From contig JAMOPX010000135.1 in assembly GCA_027064285.1 (NCBI GenBank), forward strand, positions 1-12,799: a stretch of DNA of 12,799 nt, in the 5' to 3' direction. Of the stretch, positions 6,731 to 12,799 are shown piece after piece (the first letter of the stretch is position 1; each line of letters starts with the position of its first letter). This DNA comes from Desulfobacterales bacterium. GTDB taxonomy: Bacteria; Desulfobacterota; DSM-4660; Desulfatiglandales; JALVZP01. The notes under the pieces were generated by a model. It searched no databases and was not told the origin of the DNA. It worked only from the letters and a program-made list of their open reading frames with translations. The translations under genes and the position numbers were made by a program.

Positions 6731-7426
6731 CTATTGTTCTTCTACTACGTCTTTATAACGCTTTTTAATTATGCTGGGGACAAGAGAGACAAGCACAAAG
6801 AAAACGCCTGCAATGGCAAGATATATAATAGTCTTTTTGATATCTCCTTTTCCACTTATCAACGCGCCACCTGCAAATACATATGCAATAGTGCCTGGAA
6901 GCATACATATCCATGAAATAAATATATAAGTCCCAAGACTTATGTTAGTTATTCCATAGACATAATTTTGCACATTAAAGGGGAATATAGGCACAAGACG
7001 TGTAATCATGAGCATCCGCCATCCATGTTTTCTTACGCCCTCATCTATTTTTCTAAGCCTTTCATTCTTTTGGATCCATCCTTCAACCATAGAACGTGCG
7101 GTATATCTGGCAATAAGAAAAGATGCAGTAGCTCCTAAGGTAGAACCAAGGGATACTAAAATCGTTCCTTTAACAGCTCCAAACGCAACTGCTCCCAGTA
7201 TAGTAATAGGAATACCAGGCAGAAAGAAAACACAAGAGAGTATATATATAACAATATAAATCACAGGACCTAAGGGACCAAAGCTGTTAATCCATTCATT
7301 TAATTTCTGTATGTTTTCAATACTGATATATTTGGTGATCCCCAAAACTCGCATTAAAACAATAATACCCACCAGGACAGCTAAAATTACACAGAGTTTT
7401 ACCCACTTCTTTTTTTCTTCAGCCAT
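6731..7426 (-). CDS. VTT-domain membrane protein, TVP38/TMEM64 (DedA-like) family
   Basis: A 231-residue inner-membrane protein. A first membrane segment (about 9-28) follows a short lysine-rich N-terminus. The VTT/SNARE-associated core shows the family marks: FLPG at 68-71 with the Gly-rich re-entrant stretch GAVAFGAVKGT, ARYTAR, then RLVPIFPFNVQNYVYGI (143-159) and LPGT at 176-179, and a last hydrophobic helix about 199-219. Proteins of this superfamily are linked to lipid scrambling or undecaprenyl-phosphate recycling and membrane homeostasis. ATG 7426 is preferred over an in-frame GTG at 7432 because the Shine-Dalgarno GAGGGG lies 5 nt before the ATG and would overlap the GTG. In other bacteria TVP38-like proteins are often found next to or fused to flavin disulfide oxidoreductases, which matches the downstream gene 2 nt away. 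Confidence 0.92.
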   Translation of the reverse strand: MAEEKKKWVKLCVILAVLVGIIVLMRVLGITKYISIENIQKLNEWINSFGPLGPVIYIVIYILSCVFFLPGIPITILGAVAFGAVKGTILVSLGSTLGATASFLIARYTARSMVEGWIQKNERLRKIDEGVRKHGWRMLMITRLVPIFPFNVQNYVYGITNISLGTYIFISWICMLPGTIAYVFAGGALISGKGDIKKTIIYLAIAGVFFVLVSLVPSIIKKRYKDVVEEQ

Positions 7427-7456
7427 ATTCACCCCTCTTTAAAATTTTTTGAATAT

Positions 7457-7485
7457 ATAACACATATAAGATGGTGTTATGTCAA
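7457..7485 (-). promoter_or_regulatory. Sigma70-type promoter of the VTT-oxidoreductase operon
   Basis: On the minus strand a perfect -35 TTGACA (7485-7480) is followed after exactly 17 nt by TGTTAT (7462-7457), a 4 of 6 match to the -10. The start of the VTT gene is about 30 nt further on, giving a leader of roughly 20-25 nt that includes the Shine-Dalgarno. This is the best-formed promoter in the window, and no second promoter is obvious ahead of the downstream redox gene. Confidence 0.6.
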
Positions 7486-7557
7486 TAAAAAATAAGCATG
7501 TTCGAAAAATCCTTTCCATCAAGTCCAAAATTTCCTATAAAAAAGGAGCTAAATATA

Positions 7558-7692
7558 ATGGTTAATATATCTCCTCTAGAGCTCTGTCAAGTTTTATTTT
7601 TTAAAACAGGATATAAACATTTGAGTTTTATTCGAGCATTTTGTGTTGTGAATCTCCAATCAACTTTTATGAGATTTTTATATCAATACTAA
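7558..7692 (+). CDS. Doubtful small ORF in decayed region
   Basis: A 44-codon frame (MVNISPLELCQVLFFKTGYK at its start) begins at an ATG with AAGGAG at 7543-7548, 9 nt upstream. I recognise no family. It lies between the VTT promoter and a degenerate transposase remnant, in a stretch that otherwise looks like decayed DNA, and its composition is rich in Phe and Leu as expected of chance AT-rich frames. Only the ribosome-binding-site-like run argues for it. It could equally be part of the decayed insertion. Confidence 0.2.
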   Translation: MVNISPLELCQVLFFKTGYKHLSFIRAFCVVNLQSTFMRFLYQY

Positions 7693-7775
7693 CTTAAAAA
7701 TCATCCTAAAAAAGCTTATTTGAGAGTGTTTACATTTAGATAGATATATGATATATTTCTTTGTAAAAATTCCGA

Positions 7776-7933
7776 ATGTAAAAAGAAATTATTTAAGTAT
7801 AAACATTGTGAATCAATGTAAGATAGTTAAAAATGGTTTTGTTCACAAAAAGCAACGTTATCTTTGTAAAAGTTGCTCTCGAAATTTTGTTATAGGGGAT
7901 GCTAGAAGAAGAGAATCTGTAGTAATTGGGTAA
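7776..7933 (+). pseudogene. Remnant of an IS1-like transposase (zinc-ribbon N-terminus), frame-shifted
   Basis: The frame at 7817-7933 reads CKIVKNGFVHKKQRYLCKSC then SRNFVIGDARRRESVV and stops at TAA 7931. This is the typical zinc-ribbon start of IS1-family InsA-like transposases (VKNGFVxGKQRYxCKxCxRNFVxGDAR). The expected first residues lie in other frames: after ATG 7776 one extra T (7779), then KKKLFKYKHCES (7780-7815), then one extra base (7816) before the frame above. Tyr stands where the first zinc Cys is expected (TAT for TGT), a further lesion. Everything after about 50 codons, including the DDE catalytic part, is missing, and no terminal repeats were found. It is a dead fragment. 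The IS1 assignment comes from motif memory; IS1595-type zinc ribbons are an alternative. Confidence 0.55.
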
Positions 7934-8035
7934 GCCAAGGGCATTGATTGGACAGTAGAAGGGATTTTTGTTAGTGATAGTGTTATGCTGTTTATAAAAA
8001 GTGGGTTAATTCTAGGCAGACGTGTTTGAGTCATC

Positions 8036-8170
8036 TTATAATACCAATACTGGTTTAAAATACCCCTTTAAGAAATTTTCATATAATTTTATCATCAACA
8101 AACAAATGGCTGACTGATAGTTCCTGATGGAAATTTATTTATAAAGTGAACGCCTAATTGGTATTGATAT
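8036..8170. repeat. Miniature inverted-repeat-like element, diverged
   Basis: TTATAATACCAATACTGG near 8037-8054 and TAATTGGTATTGATAT at 8155-8170 are imperfect inverted copies of an AATACCAAT-type terminus, bounding about 130 nt without coding content. The right arm and the sequence before it (8115 onward) are a diverged copy of 4008-4062. Size, AT-richness and inverted ends suggest a decayed MITE, but the arms have mismatches and no target duplication is seen. Confidence 0.4.
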
Positions 8171-8181
8171 TATTTCAAAGT

Positions 8182-8325
8182 ATGAAAGCGAGAGAAATAA
8201 GGGAAATATTGCGAATATCAAAAATAGAAGAAAACTCCCTAAGACTGATTGAAAATTTAAAATTCTTTTACAAAGTATCTCCTGAGTCCCTATTAAAAGG
8301 GATAAGCAAAATTGTATATTTGTGA
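8182..8325 (+). CDS. Small ORF (47 residues) directly upstream of the AAA+ gene, unknown function
   Basis: ATG 8182 opens a frame ending at TGA 8323, with the protein starting MKAREIREILRISKIEENSL and ending GISKIVYL. It is charged and amphipathic, mostly helical by eye, with no signal or membrane segment. Its stop is 9 nt before the AAA+ start and overlaps that gene's Shine-Dalgarno, an arrangement typical of translationally coupled operon genes. Codon choice (AGA, ATA, GAA) is like the neighbours. Against it: only a weak AAAG ahead of the ATG. I recognise no family. It might be a small partner of the AAA+/VWA pair, the tail of an older gene, or a leader peptide. Confidence 0.45.
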   Translation: MKAREIREILRISKIEENSLRLIENLKFFYKVSPESLLKGISKIVYL

Positions 8326-8334
8326 GGTAAAAGG

Positions 8335-9228
8335 ATGATTGAGTTTAACTCCATAGATCAGGTTATTTCTGAACTCCATAGGGTAGGTTACATTGCTGAC
8401 AGGGCATTAGCGACAGTTATATATTTGGCATATCATCTGGAAAAGCCTATCTTTTTAGAAGGAGAGCCTGGAGTAGGAAAAACAGAAGTAGCAATAGTTA
8501 TGTCTCGTTTGTTTGATACAAAACTTATAAGGCTACAGTGTTATGAAGGACTTGATGCATCTACTGCTTTATATGAGTGGAATTATCCTAAACAGCTACT
8601 CTATATAAGACTTAAAGAACAAAAAGGATTATCCGACCAAGATATAGAAAAGATCATTTATAGTGAGCAGTTTCTTATAAAAAGGCCCTTATTGGAGGCA
8701 ATTCTCTATTCAAAAGAAAAAGCACCTGTATTGCTTATAGACGAGATAGACAGAGCAGATGAAGAGTTCGAGGCATTTCTTTTAGAGGTCCTTTCTGATT
8801 TTCAGATCACAATTCCAGAGATGGACACTATAAAAGCAGAAAGAAGACCTATAGTAATTATCACATCCAACAGAACAAGAGATGTACATGATGCCTTAAA
8901 GAGAAGGTGTCTTTATCACTGGATAGACTATCCCTCCTTTGATAAAGAATACAAAATTATAATGGCAAAAATACCATCCATAGAAGAGGATTTTGCCAAA
9001 CAGATCACTAAGTTCATGCAGAATATAAGAAAACCGGACTTTCTAAAAAAGCCCGGGATTTCAGAAACCTTAGATTGGGCAAAGGCACTTATAACAATGC
9101 ATAAACATTACTTGGATGAAGAGGTAATCTTTGAAACCATAGGATGTATCCTTAAGTATCAGGAAGACATAAAAAAGTTCAAGGAAGAGATATGGTCAGA
9201 TCATGAAAAAAGAGCAGAATTCATTTAG
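8335..9228 (+). CDS. MoxR-family AAA+ ATPase, CoxD-like
   Basis: A 297-residue AAA+ ATPase, cytoplasmic. Walker A is GEPGVGKT (43-50), Walker B is VLLIDE (132-137) in VLLIDEIDRADEEFEAFLLEVL, sensor 1 is N179 in ITSNRTRD, and the arginine-finger region is LKRRCLYHWIDYP (188-200). The R-R-C-L-Y-H-W-I-D-Y-P run and overall length match the CoxD type of MoxR ATPase, whose best-studied member works with CoxE to insert or rebuild the Cu/Mo site of aerobic CO dehydrogenase; most relatives have other, unknown clients. Shine-Dalgarno GAGGT at 8324-8328 is 6 nt before the ATG. The next gene, a VWA protein, starts inside this one with a 26-nt overlap, the usual MoxR-VWA pairing. No molybdenum hydroxylase genes are in the window, so a CO-dehydrogenase role is not supported here. 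Confidence 0.9.
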   Translation: MIEFNSIDQVISELHRVGYIADRALATVIYLAYHLEKPIFLEGEPGVGKTEVAIVMSRLFDTKLIRLQCYEGLDASTALYEWNYPKQLLYIRLKEQKGLSDQDIEKIIYSEQFLIKRPLLEAILYSKEKAPVLLIDEIDRADEEFEAFLLEVLSDFQITIPEMDTIKAERRPIVIITSNRTRDVHDALKRRCLYHWIDYPSFDKEYKIIMAKIPSIEEDFAKQITKFMQNIRKPDFLKKPGISETLDWAKALITMHKHYLDEEVIFETIGCILKYQEDIKKFKEEIWSDHEKRAEFI

Positions 9229-10378
9229 CCCTGGACTGGCCGGGGTTATAACTGAATTTGCCAATTTCTTAAAAGCAAATGGTTTTAAAATATTTCAGAG
9301 TAGTATCAATGACGCTCTTATAAGTCTTAAGTATGTAAATCTATTTAACAAACAAGATGTTTTCTATGTTCTAAGGTCAAATCTTGTAAAGACAGATATG
9401 GAATGGTCTCATTTTTACTATCTGTTTAATAAGTTCTGGAATACATATCTGACAAAAGAGAAAAAAGCGGTTAATAAACAAAAACAACTTCCATTTATTG
9501 AAGATAATTCAACAGATAGTGAGGCAAAAGAACAATCGCAAAAGGCAAAAAGCACTATTGATACCTCTTTTGATGAACAAAGAAGCAGGTTGGAAGGAAT
9601 AGGTTATAGCCCTATTTCTACTATAGAAAAAAAAGAAATAAATCTCTTAGACGACTCAGATGTAAGTGTGGCAAGGCTTGTATTAAAACAGATAGCCTCA
9701 CCTTTCAAGATTCAGAAAACAAGAAGATCAAAGAGAGGACTTCGTTCAGGAGAACGAATAGATTTCCCCAAGATGATGAAAAAAAGTCTTAAGTATGAAG
9801 GATACCCGGCTGAGCTATTTTTTAAAGAAAAAAAGAAACGACTCAAGAAATTGATTATACTTGCAGATGTAAGCGGTTCAATGCAAAGATATGCATCTTT
9901 TATTATCCCTTTTATTCTGAGCATAAAAGGGATAAGCTCAAAAGCAGAAGTGTTTGTTTTTTCCACTTCTCTCACAAGGGTTACCTATATTGTAAAACAC
10001 CTTGATATAGAAGATGCCTTAAGAAAAATAGGAGAGGAAGTTCCAAACTGGGCAGGAGGGACAAGAATAGGATTTTCTCTTAAGCAGTTCAATTGCTTCA
10101 ACGATGGGCTTCTTATCAATAAGAGGGCTGTTGTGGTTATATTAAGTGATGGTTGGGATCTGGGTTCAAAAGAGCTTTTAAGAAGGGAAATGGAATCTCT
10201 CAGGAATAGGGTTTATAGTATCATATGGCTTAATCCTATTTTAAATGATCCTGCTCTTTGTAAGATGTGTAAAGGCATGCAGGTGGCAATGCCATACATA
10301 GATTACATCTTGCCAGCTAATAACCTGCAAGAGCTAAAAAGAGTAGGAAAGTTATTGACTCGCCTTATGATTCATTAG
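9203..10378 (+). CDS. VWA-domain protein, CoxE-like
   Basis: A 391-residue cytoplasmic protein. The N-terminal helical part (LAGVITEFANFLKANGFKIF onward, about 12-85) matches the CoxE/YehP-like start. A lysine-, serine- and glutamate-rich linker follows (about 90-145), then a basic stretch (RRSKRGLRSGERIDFPKMMKKSL) leads into a complete von Willebrand A domain. The MIDAS is intact: D222-V-S224-G-S226 (DVSGSM), T287 in GGTRIG, and D316 in LSDGWDLGS, followed by the family mark SIIWLNPIL. CoxE-type proteins act with their MoxR ATPase as a chaperone that remodels a client enzyme, the MIDAS metal helping client contact. ATG 9203 lies 26 nt inside the ATPase gene, so translation is likely coupled. 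The 3' end overlaps convergent lnt by 27 nt. The C-terminal half resembles the family more than the linker, which looks lineage-specific. Confidence 0.9.
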   Translation: MKKEQNSFSPGLAGVITEFANFLKANGFKIFQSSINDALISLKYVNLFNKQDVFYVLRSNLVKTDMEWSHFYYLFNKFWNTYLTKEKKAVNKQKQLPFIEDNSTDSEAKEQSQKAKSTIDTSFDEQRSRLEGIGYSPISTIEKKEINLLDDSDVSVARLVLKQIASPFKIQKTRRSKRGLRSGERIDFPKMMKKSLKYEGYPAELFFKEKKKRLKKLIILADVSGSMQRYASFIIPFILSIKGISSKAEVFVFSTSLTRVTYIVKHLDIEDALRKIGEEVPNWAGGTRIGFSLKQFNCFNDGLLINKRAVVVILSDGWDLGSKELLRREMESLRNRVYSIIWLNPILNDPALCKMCKGMQVAMPYIDYILPANNLQELKRVGKLLTRLMIH

Positions 10379-11812
10379 CAAGGAGACAGCAACAAAAAAG
10401 AATGCCAAATAGACACCTATATCTCCATATTTAGTGTATATAGTCAAAGGCTTATTCACGAGCTTTAATCTTGCGAGCAAGACCTCTCTTTTAAAAAGTG
10501 AGCTTCTTTTTATCACCCTTCCCAAAGGATCTATAAATCCACTTATCCCTGTATTTGTAGCTCTTATAAGATAACTTCTATTCTCCACTGCCCTAAATAC
10601 AGACATGGCAAAGTGCTGATAAGGAGCAGATGTTTTTCCAAACCAAGCGTCATTGCTTATATTAACCAATATGTTTGCTTCTTTTTTTACATGAATTCTT
10701 GCTATTTCTGGGAAAATAGCCTCATAGCATATCATCAATCCTGCAGACAAATCCCCGCATCTGAGAGGATATATTCCCTTGCCAGGAGAAAAATCCCCGG
10801 TAGAAGAGACGATCCTATTCACAAAAAATAGGATCTTTTTCAAAGGCACATATTCACCAAACGGGACCAAATGAACCTTGTCATAATAGGATACAATTTT
10901 TCCCTTAGAGAGAAGATATGCTCTATTAAAATAACAAATTCTGTCTTTTTTTCTTTTATAAGCAGGACTACCAAATATTATCTTGCAGTTTTCAGATATT
11001 TTATAAATTAGTTTAGCAAGTGAGCGATCTTCCTGAAAGTAAAATGGAACAGCGGTCTCTGGCCAGACAACAAGATAAGGCTTGTATTTAAAAGCATATC
11101 TTGTGAGCTCTAAATATGTAGCCATTGTTCGCGTTTGATAAGACGGATTCCATTTTAAAGACTGGTCTATATTTCCCTGAACAATAGCTACTTTTATGTC
11201 CTTTCCTTTAATGGTATCGTGCAGTCTGTATATACCATAAGTATAAGCAAGAGAAAAAAAGGCAAAGACTACAAGACCCTTAATGAAATTAAGCCTTCTG
11301 GTTAACAAAAGATAAAAAGCAGTATTTACCAAAACAATTAAAAATGACACCCCATATACTCCTGCTATATCAGCTATCTGGATAATATGAAGATTTTTAT
11401 ATTGTGTATAACCCATAAGGCACCACGGAAAACCAGTAAGTAATTTGCTTCTAAAAAATTCTAAAACTACCCAGCAACATGGATAAAAAAGAAGTGTTAG
11501 TTTGCTCTGGAGCCTGCACAGGTAACAGAATATTCCAAAAAAAGAAGCTAAATACATTACTAAAAGCAGATAAGGAAAAACACTTAGGTATAACGAAAGG
11601 CCCCCATATCTGGAAATGGGATACGGGATCCAGTAGAGAAGTGTAAAAAAATGAGCTAAACCAAAAATATAACCTATTTTAAATGCTTCTCTTGGAGTGA
11701 CCTTTTCAATAGCTAAGAAGAGAGGAATAAGTGCAAAAAATGAGAGAAAAGAAATAGAAAATGGAGGAAAAGATAGAGTAAGGGCAAGAGCAGCTATTAT
11801 AAGCAATATCAT
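10352..11812 (-). CDS. lnt: Apolipoprotein N-acyltransferase
   Basis: A 486-residue inner-membrane enzyme that adds the third acyl chain to the N-terminal cysteine of lipoproteins, the last step of their maturation in diderms. Six to seven hydrophobic segments occupy about residues 1-193, including the typical LTLSFPPFSISFLSFFALIPLF start, and one closes the protein near 464-480. Between them is a periplasmic nitrilase-like domain whose Glu-Lys-Cys triad is intact: E252 in VVWPETAVP, K312 in YDKVHLVPFGEYVP and C362 in MICYEAIFPE. NISNDAWFGKTSAPYQHF and RATNTGISGFIDPLG are also conserved. It starts within the corC stop (ATGA overlap) and is therefore translationally coupled to it. Its last 27 nt overlap the end of the VWA gene on the other strand. 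Confidence 0.96.
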   Translation of the reverse strand: MILLIIAALALTLSFPPFSISFLSFFALIPLFLAIEKVTPREAFKIGYIFGLAHFFTLLYWIPYPISRYGGLSLYLSVFPYLLLVMYLASFFGIFCYLCRLQSKLTLLFYPCCWVVLEFFRSKLLTGFPWCLMGYTQYKNLHIIQIADIAGVYGVSFLIVLVNTAFYLLLTRRLNFIKGLVVFAFFSLAYTYGIYRLHDTIKGKDIKVAIVQGNIDQSLKWNPSYQTRTMATYLELTRYAFKYKPYLVVWPETAVPFYFQEDRSLAKLIYKISENCKIIFGSPAYKRKKDRICYFNRAYLLSKGKIVSYYDKVHLVPFGEYVPLKKILFFVNRIVSSTGDFSPGKGIYPLRCGDLSAGLMICYEAIFPEIARIHVKKEANILVNISNDAWFGKTSAPYQHFAMSVFRAVENRSYLIRATNTGISGFIDPLGRVIKRSSLFKREVLLARLKLVNKPLTIYTKYGDIGVYLAFFFVAVSLLMNHKASQ

Positions 11813-12663
11813 TCATCTTTCTGGATTTGATCTGTTTTTTTTCTTATCATCACCTTGTGTATTCTTCTGGGATCTGCCTCTTTTATAATGATCTCCAGAT
11901 CATTAAAGACAATGGTCTCATTTTCTTTTGGTATTCTTCCTAACAGATAAATTATAAAACCCCCAACGGATTCATAATCTCCATCTGGTAGTTCCACACC
12001 AAAATATTCCTCCAGCTTTTCAACCTCTAATCTGGCATCAATATAAGCGGCGTTTTTCCCCATAGGGATAAGAAGTGGCTCCTCACTATCATGTTCATCC
12101 ATTATCTCACCCACGATCTCTTCTATTATGTCCTCTAAGGTAACAATACCAGATGTGCCTCCATATTCGTCTGTAACTATGGCAATATGAGTCTTCATCT
12201 TTTTCAACTCTTTTAACAAATCACCTATTTTTTTATTTTCAGGGACAAAGTAAGGATGTCTCAGTATCTCTTTGGGAATCTTACTGGATAGCTCCCTTCC
12301 CCACAGCTTCAGCAGGTCTTTGGCATGAAGTATTCCTACTATATCATCTATATTGGAGCCGCTTATAGGAATCCTGGTATGTCCACACTTATTTATAAGT
12401 TCAATAACTTCCCCCAACGTGGAATTGATATTTGCAAAAGAAACATCTGTTCTGGGCACCATTATAGACGCAGCCGTTGTCTCTTTTAACTCTAAAACTC
12501 CGTATACCATGTGGGATTCTTCATCACTTATAAGCCCTTTTTCCTGGCCTTCATGCATAATCTCATGGATTTCTTCCTCCAGATCATTTGCGTCTTCTAT
12601 ATGTCTTTTCTTAAAAAGAGATTTTAGAAGATATAAAAAACCTTGTTTAGAGTTGTCTTCCAA
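11809..12663 (-). CDS. corC: CorC/HlyC-type CBS-domain protein
   Basis: A 284-residue soluble protein without the DUF21 membrane domain, like E. coli YbeX/CorC. Order: an acidic helix LEEEIHEIMHEGQEKGLISDEE (about 28-50), a first CBS domain with MVPRTDV (68-74) and HTRIPI (95-100), a second CBS domain ending DEYGGTSGIVTLEDIIEEIVGEI (165-187), and the C-terminal CorC_HlyC domain (about 198-275) with ESVGGFIIYLLGRIP. CBS pairs bind adenine nucleotides; the family is tied to Mg/Co transport, ribosome and membrane homeostasis, but the exact role is unsettled. The start is a TTG, chosen because the homologous region begins here, an in-frame TGA lies four codons upstream and GAGGTG at 12674-12679 is about 10 nt ahead; the next in-frame Met is residue 36. 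lnt follows with a 4-nt overlap, the well-known corC-lnt pairing. Confidence 0.93.
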   Translation of the reverse strand: MEDNSKQGFLYLLKSLFKKRHIEDANDLEEEIHEIMHEGQEKGLISDEESHMVYGVLELKETTAASIMVPRTDVSFANINSTLGEVIELINKCGHTRIPISGSNIDDIVGILHAKDLLKLWGRELSSKIPKEILRHPYFVPENKKIGDLLKELKKMKTHIAIVTDEYGGTSGIVTLEDIIEEIVGEIMDEHDSEEPLLIPMGKNAAYIDARLEVEKLEEYFGVELPDGDYESVGGFIIYLLGRIPKENETIVFNDLEIIIKEADPRRIHKVMIRKKTDQIQKDE

Positions 12664-12799
12664 GGACGGAATTCACCTCATTTAATAGGTTTATTATTAA
12701 TAATTTTGTTACAAAGCTTTGATAGCTTGTCAAGTATATTTTATGCCTCATCTGGAATCACAACTAAGCCCTCTATTAACCAAAAACAGCTTCACAGCA
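12664..12799 (-). promoter_or_regulatory. Upstream region of corC-lnt with a possible promoter
   Basis: On the minus strand a perfect -35 TTGACA lies at 12733-12728, but the sequences 16-18 nt on (TAACAA or AACAAA) are poor -10 matches. A 10-bp palindrome CAAAGCTTTG at 12713-12722 sits in the spacer. The far end (12741-12799) may hold the 3' end of another minus-strand gene, since a short frame ending GLVVIPDEA then TAA is open for 16 codons, but a TGA precedes it and the window ends too soon to judge. Confidence 0.3.

Larger units (their letters stand above)
7427..8181. other. Decayed, largely non-coding stretch
   Basis: About 750 nt without a convincing intact gene. It holds the VTT promoter (left edge), one doubtful small ORF, the IS1-like remnant, and copies of the intergenic repeat family at 8036-8051 (TTATAATACCAATACTGG type) and 8115-8170. 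Stops are frequent in all frames outside these. It looks like an old insertion site rather than a functional regulatory region, though the promoter of the downstream AAA+ operon must lie in or near its right end; I could not define it. Confidence 0.45.

Noticed and set aside
7427..7432. GTG at 7432 as start of the VTT gene
   Set aside because: The Shine-Dalgarno GAGGGG would overlap this codon; ATG 7426 is correctly spaced from it.
7678..7700. ATCAATACTAACTTAAAAAT as a direct-repeat partner of the piece at 8037-8058
   Set aside because: Similarity is partial, needs gaps and is mostly A/T; not strong enough to call as flanks of the IS1-like remnant.
8335..10378. Genuine aerobic CO-dehydrogenase maturation operon
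   Set aside because: No coxL, coxM, coxS or other cox genes are present in the window, and the CoxD/CoxE-like families have many other members.
12741..12799. Short minus-strand frame ending GLVVIPDEA as the tail of an upstream gene
   Set aside because: A TGA lies in the same frame only 16 codons upstream and the window ends 5 nt later; too little to call, though it is noted in the corC upstream entry.
1..12799. CRISPR array, tRNA, rRNA or riboswitch
   Set aside because: No regularly spaced direct repeats, no cloverleaf with TTCGA-type arm, no rRNA cores and no known riboswitch motif were seen on either strand by eye.

Overview
The window comes from an AT-rich, diderm (Gram-negative-type) bacterium. 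The diderm call rests on a complete apolipoprotein N-acyltransferase (lnt) with a corC-type gene directly upstream. The genes are rich in AGA/AGG and ATA codons. Two proteins carry many Fe-S cysteines: an aconitase and a flavin/CCG-domain oxidoreductase. This fits an anaerobic or microaerophilic, perhaps thermophilic lineage, but the lineage cannot be fixed from sequence alone. No rRNA, tRNA, CRISPR array or prophage is visible.

Layout. (1) 70-903, plus strand: a universal stress protein gene and a DUF2173-like gene, probably one operon. They meet an NRDE/TANGO2-family gene (896-1654, minus) tail to tail with an 8-nt overlap. (2) 1655-2027: a gene-poor stretch with the NRDE promoter, a 16-bp palindrome and a 171-bp MITE-like element with perfect 14-bp terminal inverted repeats. 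The element ends 5 nt before the Shine-Dalgarno of the next gene. (3) 2028-3947: an Aquifex-type aconitase. (4) 3948-4187: a degenerate repeat-rich gap between convergent genes. (5) 4188-7426, minus: a VTT-domain (TVP38/TMEM64/DedA-like) membrane protein followed 2 nt later by an 846-residue oxidoreductase that joins a GltD-like FAD/NAD(P)H module to ferredoxin-type and HdrD/GlpC-like CCG modules. A good sigma70-type promoter precedes the pair. (6) 7427-8181: a decayed stretch with the remnant of an IS1-like transposase zinc ribbon and more copies of the intergenic repeat family. (7) 8182-10378, plus: a 47-codon small ORF, a MoxR/CoxD-like AAA+ ATPase and a CoxE-like VWA protein. The pair overlaps by 26 nt and has no CO-dehydrogenase structural gene in view. 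(8) 10352-12663, minus: corC-lnt with a 4-nt ATGA overlap. The lnt end overlaps the VWA gene end by 27 nt. (9) 12664-12799: upstream region of corC.

How the genes fit together. corC-lnt is a classic envelope pair. The AAA+/VWA pair resembles chaperone systems that mature metalloenzymes or remodel complexes, but its client is not in the window. The VTT protein and the redox fusion are probably co-transcribed, suggesting a membrane-linked redox function of unknown substrate. Aconitase serves the TCA cycle in either direction. The most unusual points are the mobile-element footprint in the leader of aconitase, a repeat that encodes the last codons of the redox fusion, and the orphan CoxDE-like module with a small ORF in front.
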